Part shown: in pieces, positions 53,235 to 61,448 of the stretch | Layout: every line of letters begins with the position of its first letter | How positions within the stretch are numbered: the first letter of the stretch is position 1 | Assembly: GCA_902587165.1 (NCBI GenBank) | Contig: CACIKF010000004.1 | Location: forward strand, 55,682-119,681 | Reading direction: 5' to 3' | DNA from: Puniceicoccaceae bacterium | Lineage (GTDB): Bacteria; Verrucomicrobiota; Verrucomicrobiia; Opitutales; Coraliomargaritaceae | DNA length: 64,000 bases | Notes under the pieces: model-generated | Told to the model about the DNA's origin: nothing | The model's input: the letters and a program-made list of their open reading frames with translations, nothing else | Database searches by the model: none | Made by a program: the position numbers and the translations under genes

Positions 53235-54554
53235 ATGCAACGCGCTATCGCTTACTTCCTACTTCTTCCAGGCCTATTCACTATCTCGGCACAAGCTGCA
53301 CTGGTCAGTGGTCCTATGATCTCCCATATCGACATGCGCGAGGCCAAAATCTGGATACAGGTCGATACACCGTCTCTTGTTCGCGTCGCCTACTCAGTAG
53401 CAGGCGATTCTGATTCCCTCCATTGGACGCCCCCTGTCGAAACTAATAGCAGCCAAGCCAACACTGCAGTGCTCACACTCGACAAGGTTGAACCAGGTCT
53501 TAGCTATAGCTACCGAGTTGAGCTAAACGGTGAAATCGTTACTAACCCCGCAAGATTTACCAGTCCTGCTAATTACCATGGCCGCACCACGCCTCCTAAT
53601 TTCAAAGTAGCAGTTGGTGGCGCACACTACGTAATAGAAGAAGGCTTTGAGCCCCCCTACCAGATACTTGGTGACGGTTACAGTATCTTCAGTGCCATCG
53701 CCGAGACTCAGCCCAATCTCATGATTTGGGCAGGTAACACCGCACACCTTCGCAAGAGTGACTGGACTACGCAAAGCGGCTACCTCAAACGATACGCCAT
53801 GGCACGCTCCATACCCGATCTCCAGCCACTGCTACAAAGCATTCCCCACTACGCGACTTGGGGCGGGCAGGACTTTGGCGCACCCAACGGCGGAATGAAC
53901 AGCGCCTATCGTGAAATTGCGGAATCCAGCTTTAAATGCTACTGGCCACGCCCAGTAGTCGTCAGTCAACTTGAAGGTGTGGCCACACAGTTTCGTTATG
54001 TGGATGCTGATTTCTTTATCCTCGATGTGTGTAGCTATCGTAACGACACGCCAACAAGTTCATCTCTTCCGCAGATCTTGGGCAAAGAACAAATTGAATG
54101 GCTACGCCAAGCGCTCGTCCAAAGTGAGGCCACCTTCAAAATTATCATCGCAGGTGCGCCTATCCTCAACCCAGCTCATTCACGCAGTAATCTCAGTTAC
54201 GCTGAGCGCGAGCACACCGATCTGCTTCAAATGCTCCGCGATGCTCGAATCGCTGGTCTATTCTTCATCAGTGGCGGTAAGAGCTACGGCGAACTCACTC
54301 GCCTTGTTCACGCTAATAGTTACAATCTATATGACCTCACGCTTGGCCCGCTCACTGCTAATCCTGGCAACAATGAAGATGAACTGAACTTCTTCCGCCA
54401 GCCTGGCAGCAGTACTTTTGAACGCCACTTCGCAATAATCGAGTTTACCGGCCCCGAAGAGGAGCGCAGTTTGACCATTCGCATTATGAGCATTGAAGGT
54501 AAGGAGCTCTGGAGCCGAAGTATTTCAGCCAGTTCATTGCAGCCAGCGGATTAA
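53235..54554 (+). CDS. PhoD-like phosphatase homologue lacking metal-binding residues
   Basis: A 439-residue exported protein. The frame begins upstream at a TTG (53127), but the ATG at 53235 starts a good signal peptide (MQRAIAYFLLLPGLFTISAQA). A fibronectin-like N-terminal domain (to about 115) is followed by the PhoD phosphatase fold. At every point where active PhoD-type enzymes carry metal ligands, the residues differ: GSC is GGA (128-130), the GDN of WLGDN is GNT (167-169), the DDHD block is GGQD (210-213), and the SGDRH block is SGGKS (346-350). Framework residues such as DW and QDFGAPN, LDVCSYRND and LYDLTLGPLT remain. It should be catalytically inactive and may act as a binding or scaffold protein. 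It ends an operon with two unknown genes. Confidence 0.75.
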   Translation: MQRAIAYFLLLPGLFTISAQAALVSGPMISHIDMREAKIWIQVDTPSLVRVAYSVAGDSDSLHWTPPVETNSSQANTAVLTLDKVEPGLSYSYRVELNGEIVTNPARFTSPANYHGRTTPPNFKVAVGGAHYVIEEGFEPPYQILGDGYSIFSAIAETQPNLMIWAGNTAHLRKSDWTTQSGYLKRYAMARSIPDLQPLLQSIPHYATWGGQDFGAPNGGMNSAYREIAESSFKCYWPRPVVVSQLEGVATQFRYVDADFFILDVCSYRNDTPTSSSLPQILGKEQIEWLRQALVQSEATFKIIIAGAPILNPAHSRSNLSYAEREHTDLLQMLRDARIAGLFFISGGKSYGELTRLVHANSYNLYDLTLGPLTANPGNNEDELNFFRQPGSSTFERHFAIIEFTGPEEERSLTIRIMSIEGKELWSRSISASSLQPAD

Positions 54555-54610
54555 CAGAGGATTGCAGTAATTATCTCTATTGACCCACCAGTTTGGTTTA
54601 ATGGAGAGCT

Positions 54611-56077
54611 CTAGCCTTTATTAATGAGCCTCTTCAGTAGGTCATCCAGCATCGCTGGATTCGCTTTACCTTTCGTCGCTTTCATAACGGGTCCCTTCAA
54701 AGCATTGAGTGCTTTAGTGTTACCCTCCTTGTATTGGCCAACGGCTTTAGCGTTGCACGCAATCGCTTCAAGACAGAGGGCTTCAATTTCGTCGGTATCG
54801 TCGCTTTGCTTGAGTCCTTTTTTCTCGACTATAGCGTCGGGCATCTCGCCAGTGACGAACATCTCGGAAAACACCTCTTTGCCTATCTGTTTAGAGATGA
54901 TACCTTCGTCGATGATCTTGGAAAGAATTCCTATGTGAGCGGGTGTCAGTTTACACTTTCCGACGTCGAGTGCGCTGTCGCCGTGCTCAGAGGCGGCAGA
55001 GAGTTCACGCAGTAAATCGTTGGTGATGTAGTTGGCTATCTGCTTGGGTGCCTCATACGTCTGAAGAGCATCTTCAAAGAATTCGCATAACTCACGGTTG
55101 ACGCAGAGTACGCTGGTAAGGGTGAATGGTAATTTAAACGCCTCCTGATATCGTCGTTGCTTATCGAGCGGACGCTCAGGCAGTTCGGCTTCAAGCTCAT
55201 TGATCCGGCTTCGATCCATCTGCACAGGCATGAGATCGGGGTCGGGAAAATAGCGGTAGTCGTGCGCTTCCTCTTTACTACGGAGCGAAAAGCTACTGCC
55301 GCTCTCGACATCCCAACGGCGAGTTTCTTGGGCAATACTACCACCCCCCTCTAGGACCGAGGTCTGACGCTCAATCTCGTATTCGATCGCGGCTTTGACG
55401 TTGGAGATAGAATTGAGATTCTTTATTTCAGTGCGGGTACCAAGTTTCTTGGTCCCGACTGGACGCAGCGAGACATTGGCGTCGCAACGTAGCTGCCCCT
55501 TTTCCATATCGCAGTCAGAGACCCCTGCATAGATGATCATATTGCGCAGGCAATTGAGAAAAGCGACTGCTTCAGTCGACGAACTCATATCTGGTTCGGT
55601 CACTATCTCAGCGAGGGGCACACCTGCGCGATTGAAATCGATGACCGTTTCAAAAGCCTCGTGGGTCAGCTTGCCCGGATCTTCTTCAAGGTGGATACGA
55701 TTTAGGGTGACCCATCGGTGATCACCTTCGACGTTACGGGAAGGACCCGGCAGCTCAATCTCGACCTTACCTCCTACGCAAAGCGGCTCTTCATTTTGGG
55801 TGAGTTGGTAATTCTTAGGTGAATCAGGGTAAAAATAATTTTTGCGATCCCACTTGCAGACCTCGGCAATCTCACAACCGAGCATGAGACCCAGCTTTGC
55901 ACATTTCTCAATCGCGGCGTAGTTAAGTACAGGCAAAGTGCCGGGCAAGCCTAACACAACGGCGTCAGTCAAGGTGTTGGGGGCCGCTCCATATTGGTAA
56001 GGAGCTGCGGTAAACATCTTTGTGCATGTTTTAATCTGCACGTGGATTTCTAATCCGACAACAGCTTCGTAGGGCAT
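54611..56077 (-). CDS. gatB: Asp-tRNA(Asn)/Glu-tRNA(Gln) amidotransferase subunit B
   Basis: Subunit B of GatCAB, which activates misacylated Glu-tRNA(Gln) or Asp-tRNA(Asn) by phosphorylation and binds the tRNA. The 488 residues are normal length. It starts MPYEAVVGLEIHVQIKT, carries KNYFYPDSPKNYQLTQ and HDYRYFPDPDL, all hallmarks of the cradle domain, and ends with the helical YqeY-like tail (KGKANPAMLDDLLKRL). It is the last gene of a gatC-gatA-gatB run, 58 bp after gatA, and converges on the PhoD-like gene. Presence of GatCAB implies that no direct GlnRS and/or AsnRS route is exclusive in this organism. Confidence 0.97.
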   Translation of the reverse strand: MPYEAVVGLEIHVQIKTCTKMFTAAPYQYGAAPNTLTDAVVLGLPGTLPVLNYAAIEKCAKLGLMLGCEIAEVCKWDRKNYFYPDSPKNYQLTQNEEPLCVGGKVEIELPGPSRNVEGDHRWVTLNRIHLEEDPGKLTHEAFETVIDFNRAGVPLAEIVTEPDMSSSTEAVAFLNCLRNMIIYAGVSDCDMEKGQLRCDANVSLRPVGTKKLGTRTEIKNLNSISNVKAAIEYEIERQTSVLEGGGSIAQETRRWDVESGSSFSLRSKEEAHDYRYFPDPDLMPVQMDRSRINELEAELPERPLDKQRRYQEAFKLPFTLTSVLCVNRELCEFFEDALQTYEAPKQIANYITNDLLRELSAASEHGDSALDVGKCKLTPAHIGILSKIIDEGIISKQIGKEVFSEMFVTGEMPDAIVEKKGLKQSDDTDEIEALCLEAIACNAKAVGQYKEGNTKALNALKGPVMKATKGKANPAMLDDLLKRLINKG

Positions 56078-56135
56078 TTGAGTGATGAGTTAAAATATAT
56101 ATGAGTAAGGAACTGAGAATAGAGAGCTCCGCAAT

Positions 56136-57602
56136 CTACAAGGCGGGCACCGCCTTATAGTAATCATGACCCTGTTCGAAGGCATTCGCTATCGCAAACA
56201 TATCGGCTTCACCGAAGGCCTTGCCAATCACTTGCAGACCGATGGGCAGTCCTCTTTCAGTGAAGCCGCTGGGGATAGAAATTGCAGGTAGGCCTGCCAA
56301 GTTGACAGAGATCGTATAAACATCACTCAAATACATGGCAAGTGGATCGTTGGCACGCTCACCCCGGTTGAAGGCCGGCGTGGGTGAGGTTGGCGTCAAG
56401 ATGGCATCGACCTGTTCGAATGCTTTCTCGAAGTCCCCAAGAATGCGACGACGGACTTTCTGCGCCCGAAGGTAATAGGCGTCGTAATAACCGGAACTGA
56501 GCACGTAGGTACCGAGAATGATACGGCGTTTGACTTCGTCGCCGAATCCTTCACCTCTACTTTTAGTGAATAGAGTAAGGGCGTCCTTGGCCTCTTCGCT
56601 TCGGTGGCCGTAGCGCACACCGTCGAATCGAGCTAGATTAGAAGAGGCCTCAGCGGTGGCTACTATGTAATAAACAGGTACAGCCAGTTCGGAGTGCGGT
56701 AGAGAAATATCCACGATTTCACAGCCTTGTTCCTTATACCAGTCGATGGCTTTTTCGATGTTGACCTTTACCTCTGGGTCGATGCCTTCACCGAAGAATT
56801 CCTGAGGAACGCCAAGCTTCCATGGGCCCTTCTTTACTTTCAGTGCAGCAGCGTAATTAGTTTCGCCCTCAGGGGCAATGGATGTAGAATCGAGAGGGTC
56901 TTTACCCAGCATCGCTTCCATGAGGAGTGCAGCATCCTCGACTGTCCGAGCAAAGGGGCCTACTTGGTCTAGAGAGGATGCAAAGGCTACGAGGCCATAA
57001 CGGGAAATAAGACCGTAAGTTGGCTTCATCCCTACCACACCACAGAGTGCAGCTGGCTGGCGAATGGAACCGCCCGTGTCGGTGCCCAAGGTAGCAATCG
57101 CCTCCCCTGCTGACATTGCAGCGGCGCTACCCCCAGAGGAGCCCCCAGGAATAGTTTCAAGGTTCCAAGGATTGCAGGTAGTCTGAAAGGCCGAGTTCTC
57201 AGTCGAGGAGCCCATGGCAAATTCGTCCATATTAAGACGTCCCCAGATAATGGCGCCCGCCTCGCGGAGTTTTGTGATGCAAGTGGCGTCAAAGGGAGAG
57301 ACATAATTCTCTAACATCTTAGAAGCACAGCGTAGGTGTTGGTCTTTCACCGCGAGCGTATCTTTGATCCCGATAGGGATGCCATCTAGCGACCCAATTG
57401 CCCTACCCAATGCGCGCCTTTCGTCGGAGGCTTCGGCTTGAGCAAGCGCATCTTCAGGATCGGAGGAGAGGAAAGCCTTCACCTGAGCGTCGACGGCGGC
57501 AGTGCGCTCAATGACTGCATGAGTGATGGAGACCGAGGTGGTTTCGCCAGCAGCAAGCATAGCAGCGAGTTCGGTGATAGTTTTGAAATGAAGGTCGGAC
57601 AT
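56136..57602 (-). CDS. gatA: Asp-tRNA(Asn)/Glu-tRNA(Gln) amidotransferase subunit A
   Basis: Amidase-signature subunit that releases ammonia from glutamine for the GatCAB reaction. The 488-residue protein has GIPIGIKDTL with the catalytic Lys, the Gly/Ser-rich signature PGGSSGGSAAAMSAG, and TDTGGSIRQPAALCGVVG carrying the cis-Ser and nucleophile Ser. The C-terminal GLPAISIPSGF and GLPIGLQVIG segments are also typical. It starts 20 bp after gatC and ends 58 bp before gatB, so all three are cotranscribed. Confidence 0.97.
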   Translation of the reverse strand: MSDLHFKTITELAAMLAAGETTSVSITHAVIERTAAVDAQVKAFLSSDPEDALAQAEASDERRALGRAIGSLDGIPIGIKDTLAVKDQHLRCASKMLENYVSPFDATCITKLREAGAIIWGRLNMDEFAMGSSTENSAFQTTCNPWNLETIPGGSSGGSAAAMSAGEAIATLGTDTGGSIRQPAALCGVVGMKPTYGLISRYGLVAFASSLDQVGPFARTVEDAALLMEAMLGKDPLDSTSIAPEGETNYAAALKVKKGPWKLGVPQEFFGEGIDPEVKVNIEKAIDWYKEQGCEIVDISLPHSELAVPVYYIVATAEASSNLARFDGVRYGHRSEEAKDALTLFTKSRGEGFGDEVKRRIILGTYVLSSGYYDAYYLRAQKVRRRILGDFEKAFEQVDAILTPTSPTPAFNRGERANDPLAMYLSDVYTISVNLAGLPAISIPSGFTERGLPIGLQVIGKAFGEADMFAIANAFEQGHDYYKAVPAL

Positions 57603-57622
57603 TGTTGATAAAATAACAGGTA

Positions 57623-57916
57623 TTATTCCACAACCTTGGGTACAACAACCTGGTTGTCGCGCTGATCAGGAGCCATGCCAGTGAGGATTTCGGGGGCATA
57701 GGTTTCGTCGGGCTGGTCACCTTCGCGCCAAACATTGGTGACACGGTGGGCGTGAGCCATGGGCTCAACTCCTTCAACGTCGACGGAATTGAGCTTATCA
57801 AAGTAGCCGAGAATGTCATCGAGTTGAGCACCGAGCTTGGATTTTTCCTCTTCCGTCATATCCAGCCGAGCTAGCTTGGCTACGTAGTCGATATCAATGT
57901 GCGGTGTTTCACTCAT
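57623..57916 (-). CDS. gatC: Asp-tRNA(Asn)/Glu-tRNA(Gln) amidotransferase subunit C
   Basis: Small (97-residue) subunit that stabilises the GatA-GatB interface. VDYVAKLARLDMTEEEKSKL and LGAQLDDILGYFDKLNSVD are the standard helical pattern, and the middle carries VEGVEPMAHAHRVTNVWRED-like text ending with P-E-I-L-T-G-MAPDQRDNQVVVPKVVE, here read as APDQRDNQVVVPKVVE, the usual C-terminal strand. It is the first gene of the gatCAB operon. Confidence 0.95.
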   Translation of the reverse strand: MSETPHIDIDYVAKLARLDMTEEEKSKLGAQLDDILGYFDKLNSVDVEGVEPMAHAHRVTNVWREGDQPDETYAPEILTGMAPDQRDNQVVVPKVVE

Positions 57917-58067
57917 AATAGTTTTAATTTGTAGATTGAGCGCATCGGATATTCACCTGAATGACAAGTCAGTATGAGGGTCTTGTCCATTGAGCGCATC
58001 GAAGGTGGCGATAGTATTTTGAAAGCGTATATCCTCTTTAAAGTAGAAGCTTTGGATGAAAGCCACC

Positions 58068-58712
58068 CTACTTCTTCATCCAAGCAAGCTGAATGGCTTT
58101 ACCCTGTTTCTTTTTAGGTTTTTTCGGCAGTTGGCCTTCGATCCATTTGAGAATGGCACCACGCCCGCGCTTGGTTTTCGCACTACATTTGAAGACCTCA
58201 TTTGGTTTGAGGCCGTAATCATCAAGCGCTCGCATGAGTTGAACTTCATGGCTGATCACTTTAATATCTGCACTACGATCGGTCTTCGTGAAGATAATCG
58301 AATAGGGAATCTTGCACTGCTGCAGCCAATCAACAAAGGCTAGGTCTGTATCGAGCGGCTCCAACTGCGAATCTATTAATGCAAAGACTTGTTTGAGGTT
58401 TTCACGTCCAGTTAGGTAGCCGCTAACCTGCTCATTGAATGTAGCTTGCTGTGCCTTAGAAACCTTGGCGAAGCCATATCCAGGCAAGTCGACTAACGTC
58501 CAACGATCATTAATACGAAAAAAATTAATCAGCTTCGTCTTGCCAGGTGTGCCCGAAATTTTGGCAAGGCCTTTGACCTCTGCCAGCATGTTGACCAGCG
58601 AGGATTTACCCACGTTGGAACGCCCGACAAAGGCAAACTCTGGCAAATTCGAGACGGGGCAAGCCTCTAGATCGATAGCACAACCGGCATAACTGGCAGA
58701 GGTGATTTTCAT
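58068..58712 (-). CDS. engB: YihA/EngB GTP-binding protein
   Basis: Essential GTPase involved in ribosome large-subunit assembly and cell division. The 214-residue length is normal. Motifs: G1 [10 protein letters not shown], switch region [14 protein letters not shown]3 [10 protein letters not shown]4 FTKTD, and a G5 CSAKTKRG. The C terminus is basic (KKPKKKQGK). An upstream TTG at 58724 is in frame, but the ATG at 58712 is chosen: its first bases overlap the gpmI stop codon in an ATGA arrangement (58709-58712), a sign of translational coupling. Confidence 0.95.
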   Translation of the reverse strand: MKITSASYAGCAIDLEACPVSNLPEFAFVGRSNVGKSSLVNMLAEVKGLAKISGTPGKTKLINFFRINDRWTLVDLPGYGFAKVSKAQQATFNEQVSGYLTGRENLKQVFALIDSQLEPLDTDLAFVDWLQQCKIPYSIIFTKTDRSADIKVISHEVQLMRALDDYGLKPNEVFKCSAKTKRGRGAILKWIEGQLPKKPKKKQGKAIQLAWMKK

Positions 58713-60286
58713 CGAATCAAGCAATGCCCGCTCATCGCTTCAGGCTGTGGCAAGTCCATCAGCTTGAGTAGCGTGGGCGCAACGTCGCCAAGCGCACCTG
58801 ATTCGATAAGCTGGGCGTTCTTGTATGTCTCACTGTAAACGACGAGTTCAACAGGATTGAGTGTATGCGCTGTATGGGGGCCATTGTTCTCGTGGTTCCA
58901 TAGCTGGTCAGAGTTTCCGTGGTCTGCTGTGATCACGGCTGATCCTCCAACTTCGTCGATTGCAGCTAAAAGATCACCAACACAATCATCGACGATTTCA
59001 CAGGCTTCAATACATGATTCAAGCACACCCGTGTGCCCTACCATGTCGGGGTTGGCAAAATTGATCACGATGAGGCCGTACTTTCCGGACTTGATGGCAG
59101 CGACCGACGCGTCACGGATTCCGTAAGCGGACATTTCAGGTTTTTCATCATAAGTCACGCAGTCTTTACGACTGGGAACAAGCTCTCGGTCTTCCCCTGC
59201 AAACGGTTCTTCACGATAATCATTAAAAAAGAACGTAACGTGTGGAAATTTTTCTGTTTCTGCGCAACGGAACTGGCCGATACCCCTATTCGCAATGTAA
59301 GCCCCAAGAATATCTTGCATTTTCGGTGGCTTTTGGAAAACAATATTCGGACAGAGACCTTTTTGATATTCGCTCAGCGTAGCGAAGAATACATCCAGCT
59401 TGGTTCCGCGATCGAAGCCCTCAAATTTGTCTTCGATGAAAGCCCGGGTCAGTTCCCGGGGACGGTCACCACGGAAGTTGAAGAAGAGCACGGAGTCGCC
59501 ATCTTGGATACTAGCCAAAGGAGATCCGTCAGGGCCGATAATCGTCGTAGGTGGGCAAAATTCATCGCCCTTAGTGCCTTCAGTTTCGGGCGAATCGTAT
59601 TGTAACTGGATCGCATCAGCGGCAGTGGTGGCGCGGCGTTCAATCTTCGAACCGGTCAAGCAATTATAGGCGCGTTCGACGCGATCCCAGCGATTATCAC
59701 GATCCATCGCCCAATAGCGCCCGGCGATTGAAGCGATCTGGCCAACACCGATCTTAGTCATCTGCGCTTCAGCTTCAGCGAGGAATGTTTTTCCCGAAAA
59801 GGGCCCTGTATCACGTCCGTCGGTAAAGGCATGAAGGTAAACCTTCTCGATACCCTGCTCCTTTGCAATGTGTAGCAAGCCATAGAGGTGATCCAGCATT
59901 GAGTGAACCCCAGCGTCGGAAACGAGCCCCATGAAATGAAGTGCGGAACCATTTACACGGACATTCTCGAAGGCAGACTTTAGTGCAGTGCTTTCTTTAA
60001 CCGTGCCCGTTTTGATACCCTTGTTGATGCGAACGAGTTCTTGATCAACCACGCGACCCGCTCCAATGTTTTGGTGGCCAACCTCGGAGTTCCCCATGAT
60101 GCCCTCAGGTAATCCGACTTCCAGTCCACAGGCTGCAATTTCGGTGCGCGGATACTCAGCACTCAGTCGATCTGCAACTGGTGTATTGGCCAGCTTGACG
60201 GCATTGTAAGCATCGTAGGACGCATCATGGTTGGCTCCCCAACCATCACGTATGATAAGGACGACTGGCTTTTGCTTTACAGACAT
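58709..60286 (-). CDS. gpmI: 2,3-bisphosphoglycerate-independent phosphoglycerate mutase
   Basis: Glycolytic enzyme interconverting 3- and 2-phosphoglycerate with two Mn ions. The 525-residue protein starts [20 protein letters not shown], carries the nucleophile motif [15 protein letters not shown] (Ser in GNSEVGH), and later metal sites [19 protein letters not shown] and TADHGNSDQ, with [11 protein letters not shown]. Length and all motifs are normal for GpmI. Its stop codon overlaps the engB start codon by the ATGA arrangement, so engB translation may depend on gpmI. Confidence 0.97.
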   Translation of the reverse strand: MSVKQKPVVLIIRDGWGANHDASYDAYNAVKLANTPVADRLSAEYPRTEIAACGLEVGLPEGIMGNSEVGHQNIGAGRVVDQELVRINKGIKTGTVKESTALKSAFENVRVNGSALHFMGLVSDAGVHSMLDHLYGLLHIAKEQGIEKVYLHAFTDGRDTGPFSGKTFLAEAEAQMTKIGVGQIASIAGRYWAMDRDNRWDRVERAYNCLTGSKIERRATTAADAIQLQYDSPETEGTKGDEFCPPTTIIGPDGSPLASIQDGDSVLFFNFRGDRPRELTRAFIEDKFEGFDRGTKLDVFFATLSEYQKGLCPNIVFQKPPKMQDILGAYIANRGIGQFRCAETEKFPHVTFFFNDYREEPFAGEDRELVPSRKDCVTYDEKPEMSAYGIRDASVAAIKSGKYGLIVINFANPDMVGHTGVLESCIEACEIVDDCVGDLLAAIDEVGGSAVITADHGNSDQLWNHENNGPHTAHTLNPVELVVYSETYKNAQLIESGALGDVAPTLLKLMDLPQPEAMSGHCLIR

Positions 60287-60326
60287 AAGTGATTCAATTT
60301 AGGTATAATAGATCGGAAATTAGATT

Positions 60327-61328
60327 TCAAAACAAGTATCCAAACTGCGAGAGTGCGGAAAGTGAGAGGATCCCAGCATAAAGGAACAGCAAGCAGATTC
60401 CCTCACGGCGAGAGACAACATGTCCACTTCTGAAGAACCATAGGAGCAGACATGAAAGTAGTAGCAAGGCTGGGAATTCAACCAGCAAAAGCTCATCCCT
60501 AACGTCCATCCCCACGTATGCGGAGACGCCGCCGCCGATCAGTAACATATTAAAAATACTTGAACCAACGATATTGCCTGCGCACAAATCACCATGTCCG
60601 GCTCGAACAGCCGCGACCGAGGCCGCGAGTTCGGGTAGGCTAGTGCCAATGGCTACAATGGTCAGTCCAACAAAGAGCTCACTCGCCCCCATCCGCATGG
60701 CCATTTCGACAGAGGCACCAATCAGCACCTCAGCACCGAGCGCAAGCAATAAGCCGCCGAATAGAATAAAAAATACCGCGGCTTTAGTCGTTTTTCTGGC
60801 GATCTCTTCATTACCTTCTGTAAATTGGTCTACAGTGTCCTCTGCCTTAGCGCCTCGGACTACGTCAATCAGATAAAGGACCGTCAAGGAAAGCAGAAAC
60901 AAACCCTCTGCTCGATCAAAGCCACCTCCCATAGCTAATAAGAAGAAGATTGTAGTCATGCCGATTAGAATCGGCACCTCACGACTTATCAGTCTGCGCT
61001 CGACCTTCAGGGGCACAATCACCGCGCTAATACCGAGTATCAAAGCGATATTAGCGAGATTACTCCCTAGGATGTTGCCAAGTGCAATACCTGGATTATC
61101 CTTGGCTGCCAGCAAGGAGGTCGCCATCTCAGGCATCGATGTGGCAATCGAAACCACGGTCAAACCGACCACGATCGGCGCAATCTTGAGATTAACTGAG
61201 ACAGCCGCTGCGCCCCTCGTTAAAAGATCTCCACCGTAAGCTAATGCGAGAAAACCGACCGCAAGCAAGAACAGCAGCCAAAATAGGTGCAGCTCTACAA
61301 AAGGGAGTTGGATGAGTGCAAGTAGCAT
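60327..61328 (-). CDS. Na+/Ca2+ exchanger family protein (YrbG-like)
   Basis: A 333-residue membrane antiporter of the CaCA superfamily that exchanges Ca2+ (or another cation) for Na+ or protons. The two alpha-repeats are visible: the first around [23 protein letters not shown] followed by ILGSNLANI (shown separately), the second around [17 protein letters not shown] and [13 protein letters not shown]. Both have the Glu/Asn/Ser residues that line the ion site. About ten transmembrane helices are split by a short acidic loop ([14 protein letters not shown], near residue 165). It follows ileS divergently, with 120 bp between the starts, and lies 40 bp after gpmI in reverse orientation of transcription (upstream of gpmI, same strand). 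Confidence 0.9.
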   Translation of the reverse strand: MLLALIQLPFVELHLFWLLFLLAVGFLALAYGGDLLTRGAAAVSVNLKIAPIVVGLTVVSIATSMPEMATSLLAAKDNPGIALGNILGSNLANIALILGISAVIVPLKVERRLISREVPILIGMTTIFFLLAMGGGFDRAEGLFLLSLTVLYLIDVVRGAKAEDTVDQFTEGNEEIARKTTKAAVFFILFGGLLLALGAEVLIGASVEMAMRMGASELFVGLTIVAIGTSLPELAASVAAVRAGHGDLCAGNIVGSSIFNMLLIGGGVSAYVGMDVRDELLLVEFPALLLLSCLLLWFFRSGHVVSRREGICLLFLYAGILSLSALSQFGYLF

Positions 61329-61448
61329 TGTTTAAAAGCTCGCAGGAAAGTCTTTTCAGGAATCTTCCGCGAGAAAATTCTGAGTGCTTGACTTGGTAAA
61401 TCAAAAATCCACACTGCGCCGCTTTTCATCGGCCTCTGGTCTCTTATT

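Noticed and set aside
59033..59605. 190-residue plus-strand open frame
   Set aside because: Antisense to gpmI, which carries all family motifs on the minus strand.
61329..61448. T-box or other leader before ileS
   Set aside because: Only 120 bp are available and no T-box core sequence or terminator pair was found.
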